A DNA stretch of 64,000 bases from Limibacter armeniacum (lineage in GTDB: Bacteria > Bacteroidota > Bacteroidia > Cytophagales > Flammeovirgaceae), in the NCBI RefSeq assembly GCF_036880985.1, contig NZ_JBAJNO010000004.1, positions 186,001-250,000 of the forward strand. The letters are read 5' to 3'. Below are positions 11,467 through 20,315 of this stretch, piece after piece (within the stretch, counting starts at the first letter, position 1; each line of letters begins with the position of its first letter). The position numbers were made by a program, and so were the translations under genes. Under the pieces are notes generated by a model that was not told the origin of the DNA, did no database searches, and was given only the letters and a program-made list of their open reading frames with translations.

Positions 11467-14400
11467 TAGTGTATATTTATAATTACCACCAATCTGTGCT
11501 GGAATACCTCCAGATATTGTATAGTAAGCTCTACCAGTTTCAGCCTTAGTACCAATTGCAGACTGTACATGTAATGTATCGCCTGGTATACGTGCCCAGT
11601 TCTTTAAAGAATCAATTTTAAGAACAAGTGGGGCTGGTTCTTCCAAAACAATAATATCAGAAATAACAATATCTCCAGTTGTAGATGCACCATCTGAAAT
11701 ACTAGTCAAATCATCTTCTATAGGACTTTCATAATACTTATCTTTTACGACTACTCTATAAGTACCAGCATTAAGATTAAGAAGTGAATGTGATGTACCT
11801 GTTACATCTGTAAAATCTCTATGCAGACTATAACCTGTATCTTCCAATTTGTAAAGAGCTGCTTTATAATCAGGGATACCACCAGTTATTTCTATTGTAA
11901 TACTTCCATTATTGCCTCCATTGGTTGAAATTTCATACCCTAGACCATAATCAAATGGAGTTGCCGTAACAGCTAGTGGACTTGGGGCATTAAGGCTAAC
12001 CGAAGCGTTTCCATAGATTGTCGTACAACCAAGATTATCAGTTAAGGCACTGACTTGGTAAGTATTTGCATTTAGCTCCCCAAAGATATGGTCGGTTGAA
12101 AAAGTAGTTGTATCTGTGTTACTGAGTGTAATTTTATAATCCGGCAATCCTCCAGTCACCGTTACCTTGATGCGACCATCTTGACCGTTGTGTCTTGAAA
12201 CATTGAATGAGGTACCATAGCTAGATACTATTTCATTTGTTACAGTTATTTTGCTAGGCTCTTTAACTTCCACTTCCTTTATCACATAGCCGGTATATCC
12301 ATCATCATACTTTGTTATATCCTCTGTTAGATATAAAGAGTAGGTTTCTGCTGTAATGCCTGAAATAGGCTCTAAGATTAGTTTTGTGTTATCAGTATTG
12401 AGGGTAACATTCCCAGTATATGCCGCTTCAGAAAGTGCCGTTCCACTCGATAGGAGACACCACCTGAAATTTGATACCACACTACTAGATAGTATTCTCC
12501 CATCAGGTATGGAAAGCATTGAAGATACAGAAACGGATCCTCCATTACAGATAATTGGAAGTGCCTGATTAGTTCCAGCAACTCCACTGCCATTATCAAA
12601 ACTTTCTCCATCCCCTGAATCTGATGAAATAGCTGGAGGGTTCGTAAATTTAAATGATGAAGAATAGGCTTTGGCGTATCCAACTGCTAAAGAACCGTCT
12701 ACCAAACTATCCAATTGTCCATCGGACAAATTTATATTGTAGGTGCCATCAGCTTCTTTTTGTCCCCACAAATTAAGACCACCTATATCAAATGCAGATA
12801 CATAAATATCTTGCCCTGTTGGAAAACCTGTAAAGGAAATTTCCTTTAAATTCTCTGATGCATTTACTAAACTGTAATGATTATTTACAGGTAGTTTATT
12901 CCATGATCCATCAGCAGATTTACTTAAGCAAACAAGATATAATAATGAATCACTTCCACCTTCTACACTTAATTCTACTGAACCAAGAGGATGGATATCT
13001 TCAGGACTATGAAGAGTCAACTCAGGAGCATTAAATGCGGAAAAAGATATTTCAGAAACACTATTTATAGTAATATCATTTGCTGAAAAAGTTCTTGTTA
13101 CAATACTGTTACAGTATCCTGCATATTCCTTAATTATTACACTTGTATAAGTCTGTGGTTCAAGGTTACTTATCGATTTCCCAGTAAAATCTATAGCAAT
13201 TCCTCCATCTGCTACAAATTCATACCTTACATTTTCAAGCAAATTATTAAAGGTAAACCCTCCTTTAGATCCATAGTATACTTCATTCTGACTGACAATA
13301 TCAGCTGAACCTATGGTGATATTTGAAGTAGGTGCTACCACTGTAAAAGCATCATCAAATATGTTGGTATAACTTGAATCGGCCCCATAATTTACAGTTA
13401 AGGAAATATTATAAGTACCAGGAACTAAGTCTTCAAATAAGAATGGTGGTGAGCTAGTCAATGAATTCGATGGAACTGTACAACCGGAAGTTTCACCAAC
13501 CCTTGTCAAACTCATCTCATAGCTATAAGTATCAGTACTCATACTATCAGGGATAGTGATACCAATAGAAGCTGTACCTGTAGCATCTGTACTACTCAAA
13601 ACAATATTTTCTAATGTTTCAGGTACAATACAGGTCGGGTTTTGAGCAGTTAGCGTTATATTAATACTGTCGCCTTCACATCCATGTAAAGTTACTGTTT
13701 TTGAAATACTTGTAGCACAATTACCTGTTGATTCAGGATTAGGAGCATTAAATGAGACAGTAAAACTACCTTCTTCTTCTATTATATCAACACTATCTGC
13801 AGTTGTAGTTAAATCATAACTAGGGTTTGCAAAATACCCACCTTCTGGAGTAATTGAAAAACTTACCTGACCTCCATAAGTATTGGCTGTTAGCGTAGTT
13901 ACATCAGCATTATAACTTAAAGGATCTTTTGAAAGAGCTGGAAAAGTCAGAGGTACAGGGTCTGAACAGCGGTTATTTTTTACTGCAGCCTCTAGCATTG
14001 CAGAGTTCTGAAATACCTCTTTATAACTTTCCCCTGTTTCAGAAAAAGGAAAAATCTGGATATACAATTGCCCTGAATCATATCCTGCATATATCTCCTG
14101 TCCATTTATACTTTTTTCATAAATGAATATCCTATTTTTATTTGAACTGTCAATTTGAAGGTTACCTACTCTTTCATTCGAAATAGTATCTTCTGATATT
14201 AAAGAAAAACCATCAGAATTATATTGCACTACTGCATTATAAACACTAAATACCATTTCATTTGTTACTACACCAGTTCCTGCATCAACAGTTGCTTCAT
14301 ACCAATTTTCATTTTTTCTACCGTAACCGATTATATTATATTTTTTACCTATATCTAAACCATTACTTGATGCAGCAGTAATACTAATATAATTTCCTCT

Positions 14401-14820
14401 ACAAGCATCAGTACCTGAGGCAAAGCCCAATCCAACTGAAGATGATATTGTATTATCACAATATGATACTAGCTTAGGAAAAATATAAAAATTCTGATAC
14501 CACTGGCTCTCAAAACCACCTCTTGAAACTTTTATTCTTAACTGTTTTCCAGCATAATCTTCTCCATTTATAGTTACTGCACTTTCATTACCAAGACTAT
14601 GGCTTACATTTGAAAAGGTTGTACTTACTGTATCTGCTAAATCACGCTGTTCTAGCGTCCATGTATAAGTATTAGCCCCTAAAAAGGTAGACTTGAGAAA
14701 AGCAGGGGCTTCAAAAGTAACACTGCCACAAAACGGTGGTTCATATCTTGTTGTACAATCCTGTGCTATAACATTACTGGAAAATATTCCGAGAAAAGCC
14801 AGCAGTAAAAAAAATCTCAT
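11356..14820 (-). CDS. SprB-like repeat adhesin, N-terminal part (upstream of a frameshift)
   Basis: The ATG at 14820 gives MRFFLLLAFLGIFSSNVIAQ, a clean signal peptide. Longer starts at 14832 and 14865 add only an unlikely leader. The mature part begins with a Cys-containing globular region (DCTTRYEPPFCGSV). Irregular beta-domains follow, then SprB-like repeats toward the end (for example SVSLNAPSPLAV, GGNNGSITIEITGGIPDYK). In this frame the protein ends in a non-homologous tail (LLFHLPQVLHILF...) at a TAA at 11356-11358. The repeat pattern continues in the other frame from about 11466, so this is the first half of one gene rather than a separate one. No partner gene precedes it on this strand for about 640 bases, so its promoter should lie just upstream of 14820. 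Confidence 0.8.
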   Translation of the reverse strand: MRFFLLLAFLGIFSSNVIAQDCTTRYEPPFCGSVTFEAPAFLKSTFLGANTYTWTLEQRDLADTVSTTFSNVSHSLGNESAVTINGEDYAGKQLRIKVSRGGFESQWYQNFYIFPKLVSYCDNTISSSVGLGFASGTDACRGNYISITAASSNGLDIGKKYNIIGYGRKNENWYEATVDAGTGVVTNEMVFSVYNAVVQYNSDGFSLISEDTISNERVGNLQIDSSNKNRIFIYEKSINGQEIYAGYDSGQLYIQIFPFSETGESYKEVFQNSAMLEAAVKNNRCSDPVPLTFPALSKDPLSYNADVTTLTANTYGGQVSFSITPEGGYFANPSYDLTTTADSVDIIEEEGSFTVSFNAPNPESTGNCATSISKTVTLHGCEGDSINITLTAQNPTCIVPETLENIVLSSTDATGTASIGITIPDSMSTDTYSYEMSLTRVGETSGCTVPSNSLTSSPPFLFEDLVPGTYNISLTVNYGADSSYTNIFDDAFTVVAPTSNITIGSADIVSQNEVYYGSKGGFTFNNLLENVRYEFVADGGIAIDFTGKSISNLEPQTYTSVIIKEYAGYCNSIVTRTFSANDITINSVSEISFSAFNAPELTLHSPEDIHPLGSVELSVEGGSDSLLYLVCLSKSADGSWNKLPVNNHYSLVNASENLKEISFTGFPTGQDIYVSAFDIGGLNLWGQKEADGTYNINLSDGQLDSLVDGSLAVGYAKAYSSSFKFTNPPAISSDSGDGESFDNGSGVAGTNQALPIICNGGSVSVSSMLSIPDGRILSSSVVSNFRWCLLSSGTALSEAAYTGNVTLNTDNTKLILEPISGITAETYSLYLTEDITKYDDGYTGYVIKEVEVKEPSKITVTNEIVSSYGTSFNVSRHNGQDGRIKVTVTGGLPDYKITLSNTDTTTFSTDHIFGELNANTYQVSALTDNLGCTTIYGNASVSLNAPSPLAVTATPFDYGLGYEISTNGGNNGSITIEITGGIPDYKAALYKLEDTGYSLHRDFTDVTGTSHSLLNLNAGTYRVVVKDKYYESPIEDDLTSISDGASTTGDIVISDIIVLEEPAPLVLKIDSLKNWARIPGDTLHVQSAIGTKAETGRAYYTISGGIPAQIGGNYKYTLKYQPGEVLLGIRLLFHLPQVLHILFRDTLTYFLQAL
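11464..11470 (-). other. Frameshift point joining the two halves of the SprB-like adhesin gene
   Basis: On the coding strand the sequence reads ACA CTA AAG TAT CAG. Adding one A to the AAA run (TTT at 11465-11467 on the plus strand) gives CTA AAA GTA TCA GCC AGG, which continues straight into the downstream repeat frame (KVSARGSTTWNTITV). The two frames overlap only from about 11478 to 11356. Immediately upstream of this point the downstream frame has a TAA, so the switch must occur here. A sequencing error in a short homopolymer, a true mutation, or a minus-one slip (Lys AAG to AAA) would all look the same in this sequence. Confidence 0.85.
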
Positions 14821-14865
14821 GAGGTTATTCATATAGTACAAAAAGTGTAATACAGAGTTTAGCAT

Positions 14866-15506
14866 TATACAGAATGAGAAATTCTCTCATCCGCTTATAT
14901 TATTTAAACCCTCTAAAAGAGGCAGTTACATCACATTTTTTAGACAAAAGTATCCCAATGATCATTAATGTGAACTACCATTATATACCGTAGTATGATC
15001 AAGATTGGAAAAGTGAGAATAGGTAATTGATTGATAGTTGTATACAGTCCATTCAAAAAAATTTGACTGCTGTTGTTGTCATTTTCACCATCCAAAAAGT
15101 CACTTCACATTAGTAAAAAATAGTTTTGACATTATTAAAAATGATCAAATCAAAAAGTTAAACGTAAAGTAAATATGAAATACCTGAAATATCAAATTTT
15201 GTTAAAATCAAAATTACAATTTAACCCTTCATACAAACCATTTCAGAACCAAACAACTAATAATCAATACTTTAACAAGATTGTAATTTTAAAGATAGGC
15301 AGACCTGATATCAAACAGTTAATATCAATACTACTGATGATGTTAAACACTTCACCTAAAAAATTAAGCTTAGGTCCCCTGTTTTTGCTTCTTCTCTTTT
15401 TAAACTAAAACACTTGTACTAAGAAGGAGTTACATACCTGCTTAATAAAAACAGTATTTGAAACTCCCTATACCAATACTTGTCTGCCATTTCCTTTACT
15501 AACAGA
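14866..15506. other. AT-rich intergenic region, no convincing gene
   Basis: About 640 bases lie between the small membrane protein and the giant adhesin operon, both on the minus strand. The region is strongly AT-rich with short homopolymer runs. A small imperfect hairpin (CCTCT AAAA GAGG) sits near 14909-14921, upstream of the adhesin start, and a similar one (CCTCT AAA GAGG) recurs near 32,452. A 77-codon frame at 15175-15408 is Lys/Leu-rich and has no recognisable features. The adhesin promoter must lie here, but I could not pick a convincing one. Confidence 0.6.
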
Positions 15507-16136
15507 TCAAGGTTGCAGTTCATAGATCCCATTCTTGTTCTGGTCAACAAACTTCAAAGTATCATTGCTTTCTAACACCATAATACTCTCGTCAAAGGCA
15601 CCATCTTTATCAATATCTATGCTTTTGCCAATTTTACGTCCATCAAGGCTATAGTAGTACTCTTCCTCGTAGTACCCATCCTCATCCCTATCAAAGGAAA
15701 CAATAGCTTTTTTCCCTTTTACATACCCAACTACTTTTTCATAGTTATCATCATAGTTCTTATCTGTAAAAACATTGACTGTCTCATGCGTTTTATTATG
15801 CTCAATAATCAAAGCAGTGTTATCATAACTCCATATATAATTAAGGTGCTTTGACTCTGAGGTTTTAATGTGGATACTGTAGTACTTGATAAAAAGGAAT
15901 GTCATCACCACAGCATAAACGCTTAACATTACAAACCGCATTTGTGATGACTTTTTTTCTTTTTGTGGAGGTCGTTCAAAACTAGAATATACCGCAGCTT
16001 CTTCCATTAACTCCAAAAACACCTCACTATGCTGTTCTGAAAGAAGTAAATCAATTGAAAAATCATCCCCATAATGCAAATCTGAAAACTTATTCTTTTT
16101 GACCTGAAATGGGATTTTATGCATTTCCAAAATCAA
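15507..16136 (-). CDS. Small membrane-anchored protein with Asp-rich EF-hand-like repeats, function unknown
   Basis: This gene encodes 209 residues that I do not recognise as a named family. Residues 1-65 are polar and probably cytoplasmic. Residues about 66-85 (MRFVMLSVYAVVMTFLFIKY) form one membrane segment. The C-terminal part would face the periplasm. It contains three evenly spaced loops rich in Asp and Gly: DRDEDG near 149, DIDKDG near 174 and DQNKNG near 198. Each is followed by a Tyr/Phe-Glu pair, like single-loop Ca-binding or thrombospondin-3-type motifs. An alternative start is the Met at residue 5. It stands alone: the GH2 gene upstream is separated by a terminator, and an intergenic region follows. 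Calcium binding is an inference from the loop pattern only. Confidence 0.7.
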   Translation of the reverse strand: MILEMHKIPFQVKKNKFSDLHYGDDFSIDLLLSEQHSEVFLELMEEAAVYSSFERPPQKEKKSSQMRFVMLSVYAVVMTFLFIKYYSIHIKTSESKHLNYIWSYDNTALIIEHNKTHETVNVFTDKNYDDNYEKVVGYVKGKKAIVSFDRDEDGYYEEEYYYSLDGRKIGKSIDIDKDGAFDESIMVLESNDTLKFVDQNKNGIYELQP

Positions 16137-16244
16137 TTTAGCTCATAGCCACTCCTGTTTACCTTTGATAGGTATTATTCTCTCGTTCATATGCTAAAAA
16201 AATTTTTCTTCAATCTAACCCATTCTCCATTTTGTACAAAAAAT

Positions 16245-16284
16245 AAAACCCTATCCGTACCATTACAGGTACAGATAAGGTTTT
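16245..16284 (-). terminator. Rho-independent terminator after the GH2 gene
   Basis: A hairpin with arms AAAACCTTATC-GTACC and GGTAC-GATAGGGTTTT (coding-strand sense, small bulges) is followed on the minus strand by ATTTTTTG. It lies 38 bases beyond the GH2 stop and separates that operon from the small membrane protein gene. Confidence 0.75.
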
Positions 16285-16321
16285 GTAGTAGATAAACAAT
16301 TGAAGTGATCAGTACACTTTC

Positions 16322-18697
16322 TTATTTTGAAGTAGCCTCCAATTCATAGCTGGTTGCCTTGATTTGGAATGTTGTATCATTTGGTACAGAACGATAAAGA
16401 ATACTCGCAATTCCTGCTTCAGCTTTGACGGGATTTTGACCAATCAACATTCCTTTTCCTTCCAACTCAAACTTGACTTCTCCCTCAAATTCGGCATTGT
16501 AATTCCCATTGCTGTCAACAGCTTTGGCATAAACAAAGACAAGGTCCTGTTTTTCATTTGACAGTGGAATTCCGGAATAGTCTATACTTACTGCTAGGTT
16601 TGCTACCTCACCTGCTGTCGTCACCACATCTGTTGCTACAACCTCCCCATTGATATATCCTTTTGCCTCCAATTCTCCAGCTTTGAATTCCTGTAGGTCA
16701 AATTCGAAAGGTGGCGCCTGCAGTTGGTCGCTCATCGCATTTACAGTAGGTTTTTTCTTTTCAACTAGTGCTCCATTCAGGTACAGTGCCACTTCCTCAC
16801 AATTGCTAAATACCCTTACGGTTGTTTCACTTTCCTGATTCCAATGGCTTGCAATGCTGACCATTGGGCCTTGCTCCACCATTCCGTGATGCACTTTCTG
16901 GTCAGCAGGTCGTTGGCTCTTATAAAAATCGTGGGCAAACTTCGGAATACGGAAAATATCACTTATCCCTGATGACTCAATGTCATTGGCATAGCCACGG
17001 TTGTAATCAAACATCAGCCAGTTAGACATGCCAATGGTACCCAATACCTTCCCCCTCAAGTTAGAGTTTGAAGCTTCCTGATAGTTCAGCGCCTGTTGCA
17101 AAAGCCTTTTTTCTCCTGCTCCTCGCAACTGTCGGCTCGTTCTTTCCTCTTCTTTCAACCCTTCAAAGGCAGTTTGGTTAAAACCTGCATTTTGTGCATA
17201 ATACTCCCAATCTCCATATTCGGAAATAAACACATTTCGTTGCCCATCCTTATAGTTATTCCAATAGTGAGGTGGTTTGCTGTGTTGTCTCGCCGGAATA
17301 AACAGGTCATATGAAGGGTGATCCATCCAACCAGCACTGTAGGTATCCTCAAAAGGCAATTCTTCCTTCAGTACGTTGTTAGCTTTTTCCATAAACTCTG
17401 GCGTCATCGGAGATTCGTTTAGTGATACTTCCCAAAAAAATACAGAAGGATGGTTGCGATCCCTGCGTACCATATCACGTATATCTCGAATAGCATTTTC
17501 AGAAAACTGCCCTTCTGCAAAAAACTGCCAACCCGGTATAGCATCCATCAGGATTAGGCCCAACTCATCACAAGCTTCCATAAAAGACTCATCCTGCGGA
17601 TAATGGGATAAGCGCACAAAGTCAAAACCTGCATTTTTGATTTTGACAGCATCACGCCAATTCGAGTTTTCAGATATCGCATAACCAACATAAGGATACT
17701 CCTGATGACGATTTGTTCCCGTTACAAAGATTCTTTCATCATTCAGGAAAAGCCCTTCACTTGTCAACCTGATTTTTCGGATACCAATTCGCTCTTTTTC
17801 AATATCCACTTGCTGACCATTGCTTACCAATTCCACTTGCAACTCATACAGTTGAGGGTCTTGCAGGTTCCACAACTTCGGGTTCTGAACCTCCAATTGA
17901 AGCAAAAACTCCTGATCACTTCCTGCTGCCATAGCCTTTTCTTCCGTTTGGAATATAGTCTCCTTTCCTTCCTTATCTGTCAGTCTGGCAATGGCTTGAA
18001 CAGTTTGCTCCTCATCAAACTCATTTTTCACATGGACCTTTAATATTCCTTCTGCTACTGTCTTGCTGACTTTATCAAAATGTACCAGCAATCCCCCACC
18101 TGCCGGTTTATCCGCAGCTACAGGGTGCGTAATATAGAGTTTCTGTTTTCTGATTAGGTTTACATCTCGATAAATGCCGCCAAAGGTATTGAAATCCAAT
18201 ACGTCCAAGGCTTTTCCTGGAGGAATGGTCGGATCGTCTACATTGAGTACATTGACCTTCAATTCATTCTCCCCATCTGTCAGTTGATCTGAAATATCAA
18301 CAACAAAGGGAAGGTAACCTCCTTTATGGTTTGTCAGTTTCTGTCCATTCAAAAAAACGGTCGCATTACTCATCACCCCCTCAAACTCAATCCACACCTT
18401 TTCATTTTCAGCTTTTTTAAGCGTGAAGACTTTCCTGTAAGTACACGCACCCTGCCATTGGTCATTTACCACCAACGGCTCGACCTTAGGTGTATGGGGA
18501 ACTGTCACTTTTACCCAGTCCTTTGCGCCATCCTTCACAAACTCCCAGCCCTCATTAAAGCTAGAAGTTACAGATGGCTGTAGCTCCTGAGGCTTTTCGC
18601 AGGAGGAAAAAATACCCCATCCCATAAGCAGTATAAGCGCAGGTAACTGGCTAAACCCTTTTGATAATCTCATTCCTATTTTCTTTTTGATATACAA
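16322..18697 (-). CDS. Glycoside hydrolase family 2 lipoprotein (beta-galactosidase/beta-glucuronidase-like)
   Basis: This gene encodes 791 residues. The N-terminus ends in GIFSSC with the lipid-modified Cys at 33, so the enzyme is a periplasmic or surface lipoprotein. The ATG at 18673 is an alternative start. Residues about 50-190 form the GH2 sugar-binding jelly roll and about 200-310 the Ig-like domain. The TIM barrel follows, with GTNRHQEYP near 327, RLSHYPQDESF near 362, the acid/base Glu428 in WEVSLNES and the nucleophile Glu493 in FISEYGDW. A C-terminal Ig-like extension replaces the classic LacZ domain. It is the last gene of a SusC-SusD-GH2 unit, so its substrate is whatever that pair imports. 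The sugar specificity cannot be fixed from sequence. Confidence 0.85.
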   Translation of the reverse strand: MYIKKKIGMRLSKGFSQLPALILLMGWGIFSSCEKPQELQPSVTSSFNEGWEFVKDGAKDWVKVTVPHTPKVEPLVVNDQWQGACTYRKVFTLKKAENEKVWIEFEGVMSNATVFLNGQKLTNHKGGYLPFVVDISDQLTDGENELKVNVLNVDDPTIPPGKALDVLDFNTFGGIYRDVNLIRKQKLYITHPVAADKPAGGGLLVHFDKVSKTVAEGILKVHVKNEFDEEQTVQAIARLTDKEGKETIFQTEEKAMAAGSDQEFLLQLEVQNPKLWNLQDPQLYELQVELVSNGQQVDIEKERIGIRKIRLTSEGLFLNDERIFVTGTNRHQEYPYVGYAISENSNWRDAVKIKNAGFDFVRLSHYPQDESFMEACDELGLILMDAIPGWQFFAEGQFSENAIRDIRDMVRRDRNHPSVFFWEVSLNESPMTPEFMEKANNVLKEELPFEDTYSAGWMDHPSYDLFIPARQHSKPPHYWNNYKDGQRNVFISEYGDWEYYAQNAGFNQTAFEGLKEEERTSRQLRGAGEKRLLQQALNYQEASNSNLRGKVLGTIGMSNWLMFDYNRGYANDIESSGISDIFRIPKFAHDFYKSQRPADQKVHHGMVEQGPMVSIASHWNQESETTVRVFSNCEEVALYLNGALVEKKKPTVNAMSDQLQAPPFEFDLQEFKAGELEAKGYINGEVVATDVVTTAGEVANLAVSIDYSGIPLSNEKQDLVFVYAKAVDSNGNYNAEFEGEVKFELEGKGMLIGQNPVKAEAGIASILYRSVPNDTTFQIKATSYELEATSK

Positions 18698-18791
18698 TCA
18701 ATTTTTCATTTCGTATCTAAATGGAAAATCCAACACCTGTGTCAAAGAGCGCTTTGTACATGATGCTGGATATCCTTATGGCTATTTTATA

Positions 18792-20309
18792 CTAGTAACC
18801 ATCATTCTGCTGAATGCCCATATCCAATCCGAATAATGGAATTGGCAGTAACTGATGTGCATTCTGTTTGCCATTTGCCTGAAGGGAAGATTCCCACTTG
18901 CCATGTCGGATCAGGTCCATTTTTCTAACACCCTCAAAAAACAGTTCCCAGCTTCTTTCTCTCAAAATGGCATCATTGAATGTTGCCTTGTCAGTCGTTT
19001 CCGCTGCTGTAAGGTCTTCAAGCCCTGCCCTGTTTCTTACCTGATTTACCAAAGCAATTGCTTCAGCTGTAGGTCCACTGTTTTCGTTGATTGCTTCTGC
19101 CAACATCAGGAGTACATCTGAATATCGTGCGATCACAATGTCATTGCCCTGAAATCCTCCTGGGTTATTTACATCCTCTGGGTATTTTACAATTACAGCC
19201 CCATTCATATTGGTTCTGTCTCTAGTTTCTCCCCAAGTACCATCATAACTACCTACCAGCATTTCCTTTCTTTTATCTGCCGAATCAAATGAGTCATAGA
19301 AGTCCCAGTCAGCCATAAACACACCATGAGGACTACTCCAGCCTCCTCCTTGATACTCTCCAGGGAAGTCACCCGGATAGCAGTAATAAGTCCATGCGTT
19401 GATATTGCCAGTAGCTTCATCTCCTGTAGACTCAGCATCAACTGTAATGGAGAAGATCAGCTCGGAATTACGCTGTGTTTTAAGTTCAAACAAGCTTTTA
19501 TATGGATTCTCTCCTTCAGTAACCAAGCCATATCCCAAAGACGTGATAGCACTGCCTACTTGCTCTGCCTTCACAAAATCTCTTTCGTTCATATAAAGCC
19601 TCATCAGCAGGGTCATGGCAAAACCTCTCGTAAACCTGCCATAATTATCTCCTGTCCAAGCTGTATCTGGCAAACCATTAGCTGCATCCGAAGCAAACTG
19701 TAAATCAGACTCAATAGCGGCTACGAATGTCTCTCTACTTGGTCGTGTAACATCCCATTCTGCTTCAGTTCCCACAAGTGACGCATCCAATATAACTGGT
19801 ACCGGACCATAGAGGTGCAACAAATAATACATTACCCAAGCTCTTGCCAATTTGGCTTCTGCCAGAAGTTGTAACTTTGTTGCCTCATCAATATCTGCTT
19901 TTTCCAAGCTGTCAATAATCATCGTGATCCGTGTTACGAAACGCATCTTGGGTAAATGACTCGTATCTTTTCCTTGTGACAAGAAGTATTCGAAATCACC
20001 TCTTGTTACTGCTTCAAAGAACGCTCCCCATCCGTTTTCATAAACCGATATCAAGTCCGACGGACCGTCAAACATAAAGATGTGTCCGTATTCATAAGAG
20101 TGGAAATTTCCTTGCCATCCACCCGGCACACTGTATCCCCACTTAGAGCCAAATGGCTTGTAAACTTCAAGTGTATATAGTGTAAAATCCTCTTCGGTAC
20201 TTGGGAAGTTCTCCGGATTCAGGTTGCCATGCAGTACAGGGTCAAAATCATTGGTACAGCCTGCCAATAGCAACTGTATCGATAGAAATAATATGATAAT
20301 CTTTTTCAT
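18792..20309 (-). CDS. SusD/RagB-family starch-binding-like outer-membrane lipoprotein
   Basis: This gene encodes 505 residues, a usual length for SusD proteins. The signal ends in LLLAGC with the lipidated Cys at 18. The body shows the tetratricopeptide-like helical pattern of SusD: ATKLQLLAEAKLARAWVMYYL, the RYSDVLLMLAEAIN helix and the C-terminal FNDAILRERSWELFFEGVRK, MDLIRHGKW. It lies 6 bases after the SusC gene and forms the lid that hands glycan to that transporter on the cell surface. The glycan is unknown; the following GH2 gene hints at a beta-galactoside- or beta-glucuronide-containing polymer. Confidence 0.92.
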   Translation of the reverse strand: MKKIIILFLSIQLLLAGCTNDFDPVLHGNLNPENFPSTEEDFTLYTLEVYKPFGSKWGYSVPGGWQGNFHSYEYGHIFMFDGPSDLISVYENGWGAFFEAVTRGDFEYFLSQGKDTSHLPKMRFVTRITMIIDSLEKADIDEATKLQLLAEAKLARAWVMYYLLHLYGPVPVILDASLVGTEAEWDVTRPSRETFVAAIESDLQFASDAANGLPDTAWTGDNYGRFTRGFAMTLLMRLYMNERDFVKAEQVGSAITSLGYGLVTEGENPYKSLFELKTQRNSELIFSITVDAESTGDEATGNINAWTYYCYPGDFPGEYQGGGWSSPHGVFMADWDFYDSFDSADKRKEMLVGSYDGTWGETRDRTNMNGAVIVKYPEDVNNPGGFQGNDIVIARYSDVLLMLAEAINENSGPTAEAIALVNQVRNRAGLEDLTAAETTDKATFNDAILRERSWELFFEGVRKMDLIRHGKWESSLQANGKQNAHQLLPIPLFGLDMGIQQNDGY

Positions 20310-20315
20310 GGTTGT

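Noticed and set aside
11356-11478. Programmed ribosomal frameshift in the adhesin
   Set aside because: There is only a weak slip site (A AAG) without a classic heptamer or a clear downstream structure, and no reason for a secreted repeat protein to use one. It is kept only as a remote possibility.
15175-15408. Small 77-codon gene
   Set aside because: It is AT-rich with Lys/Ile/Leu bias, has no signal peptide or domain, and no gene-like context; it is probably chance.
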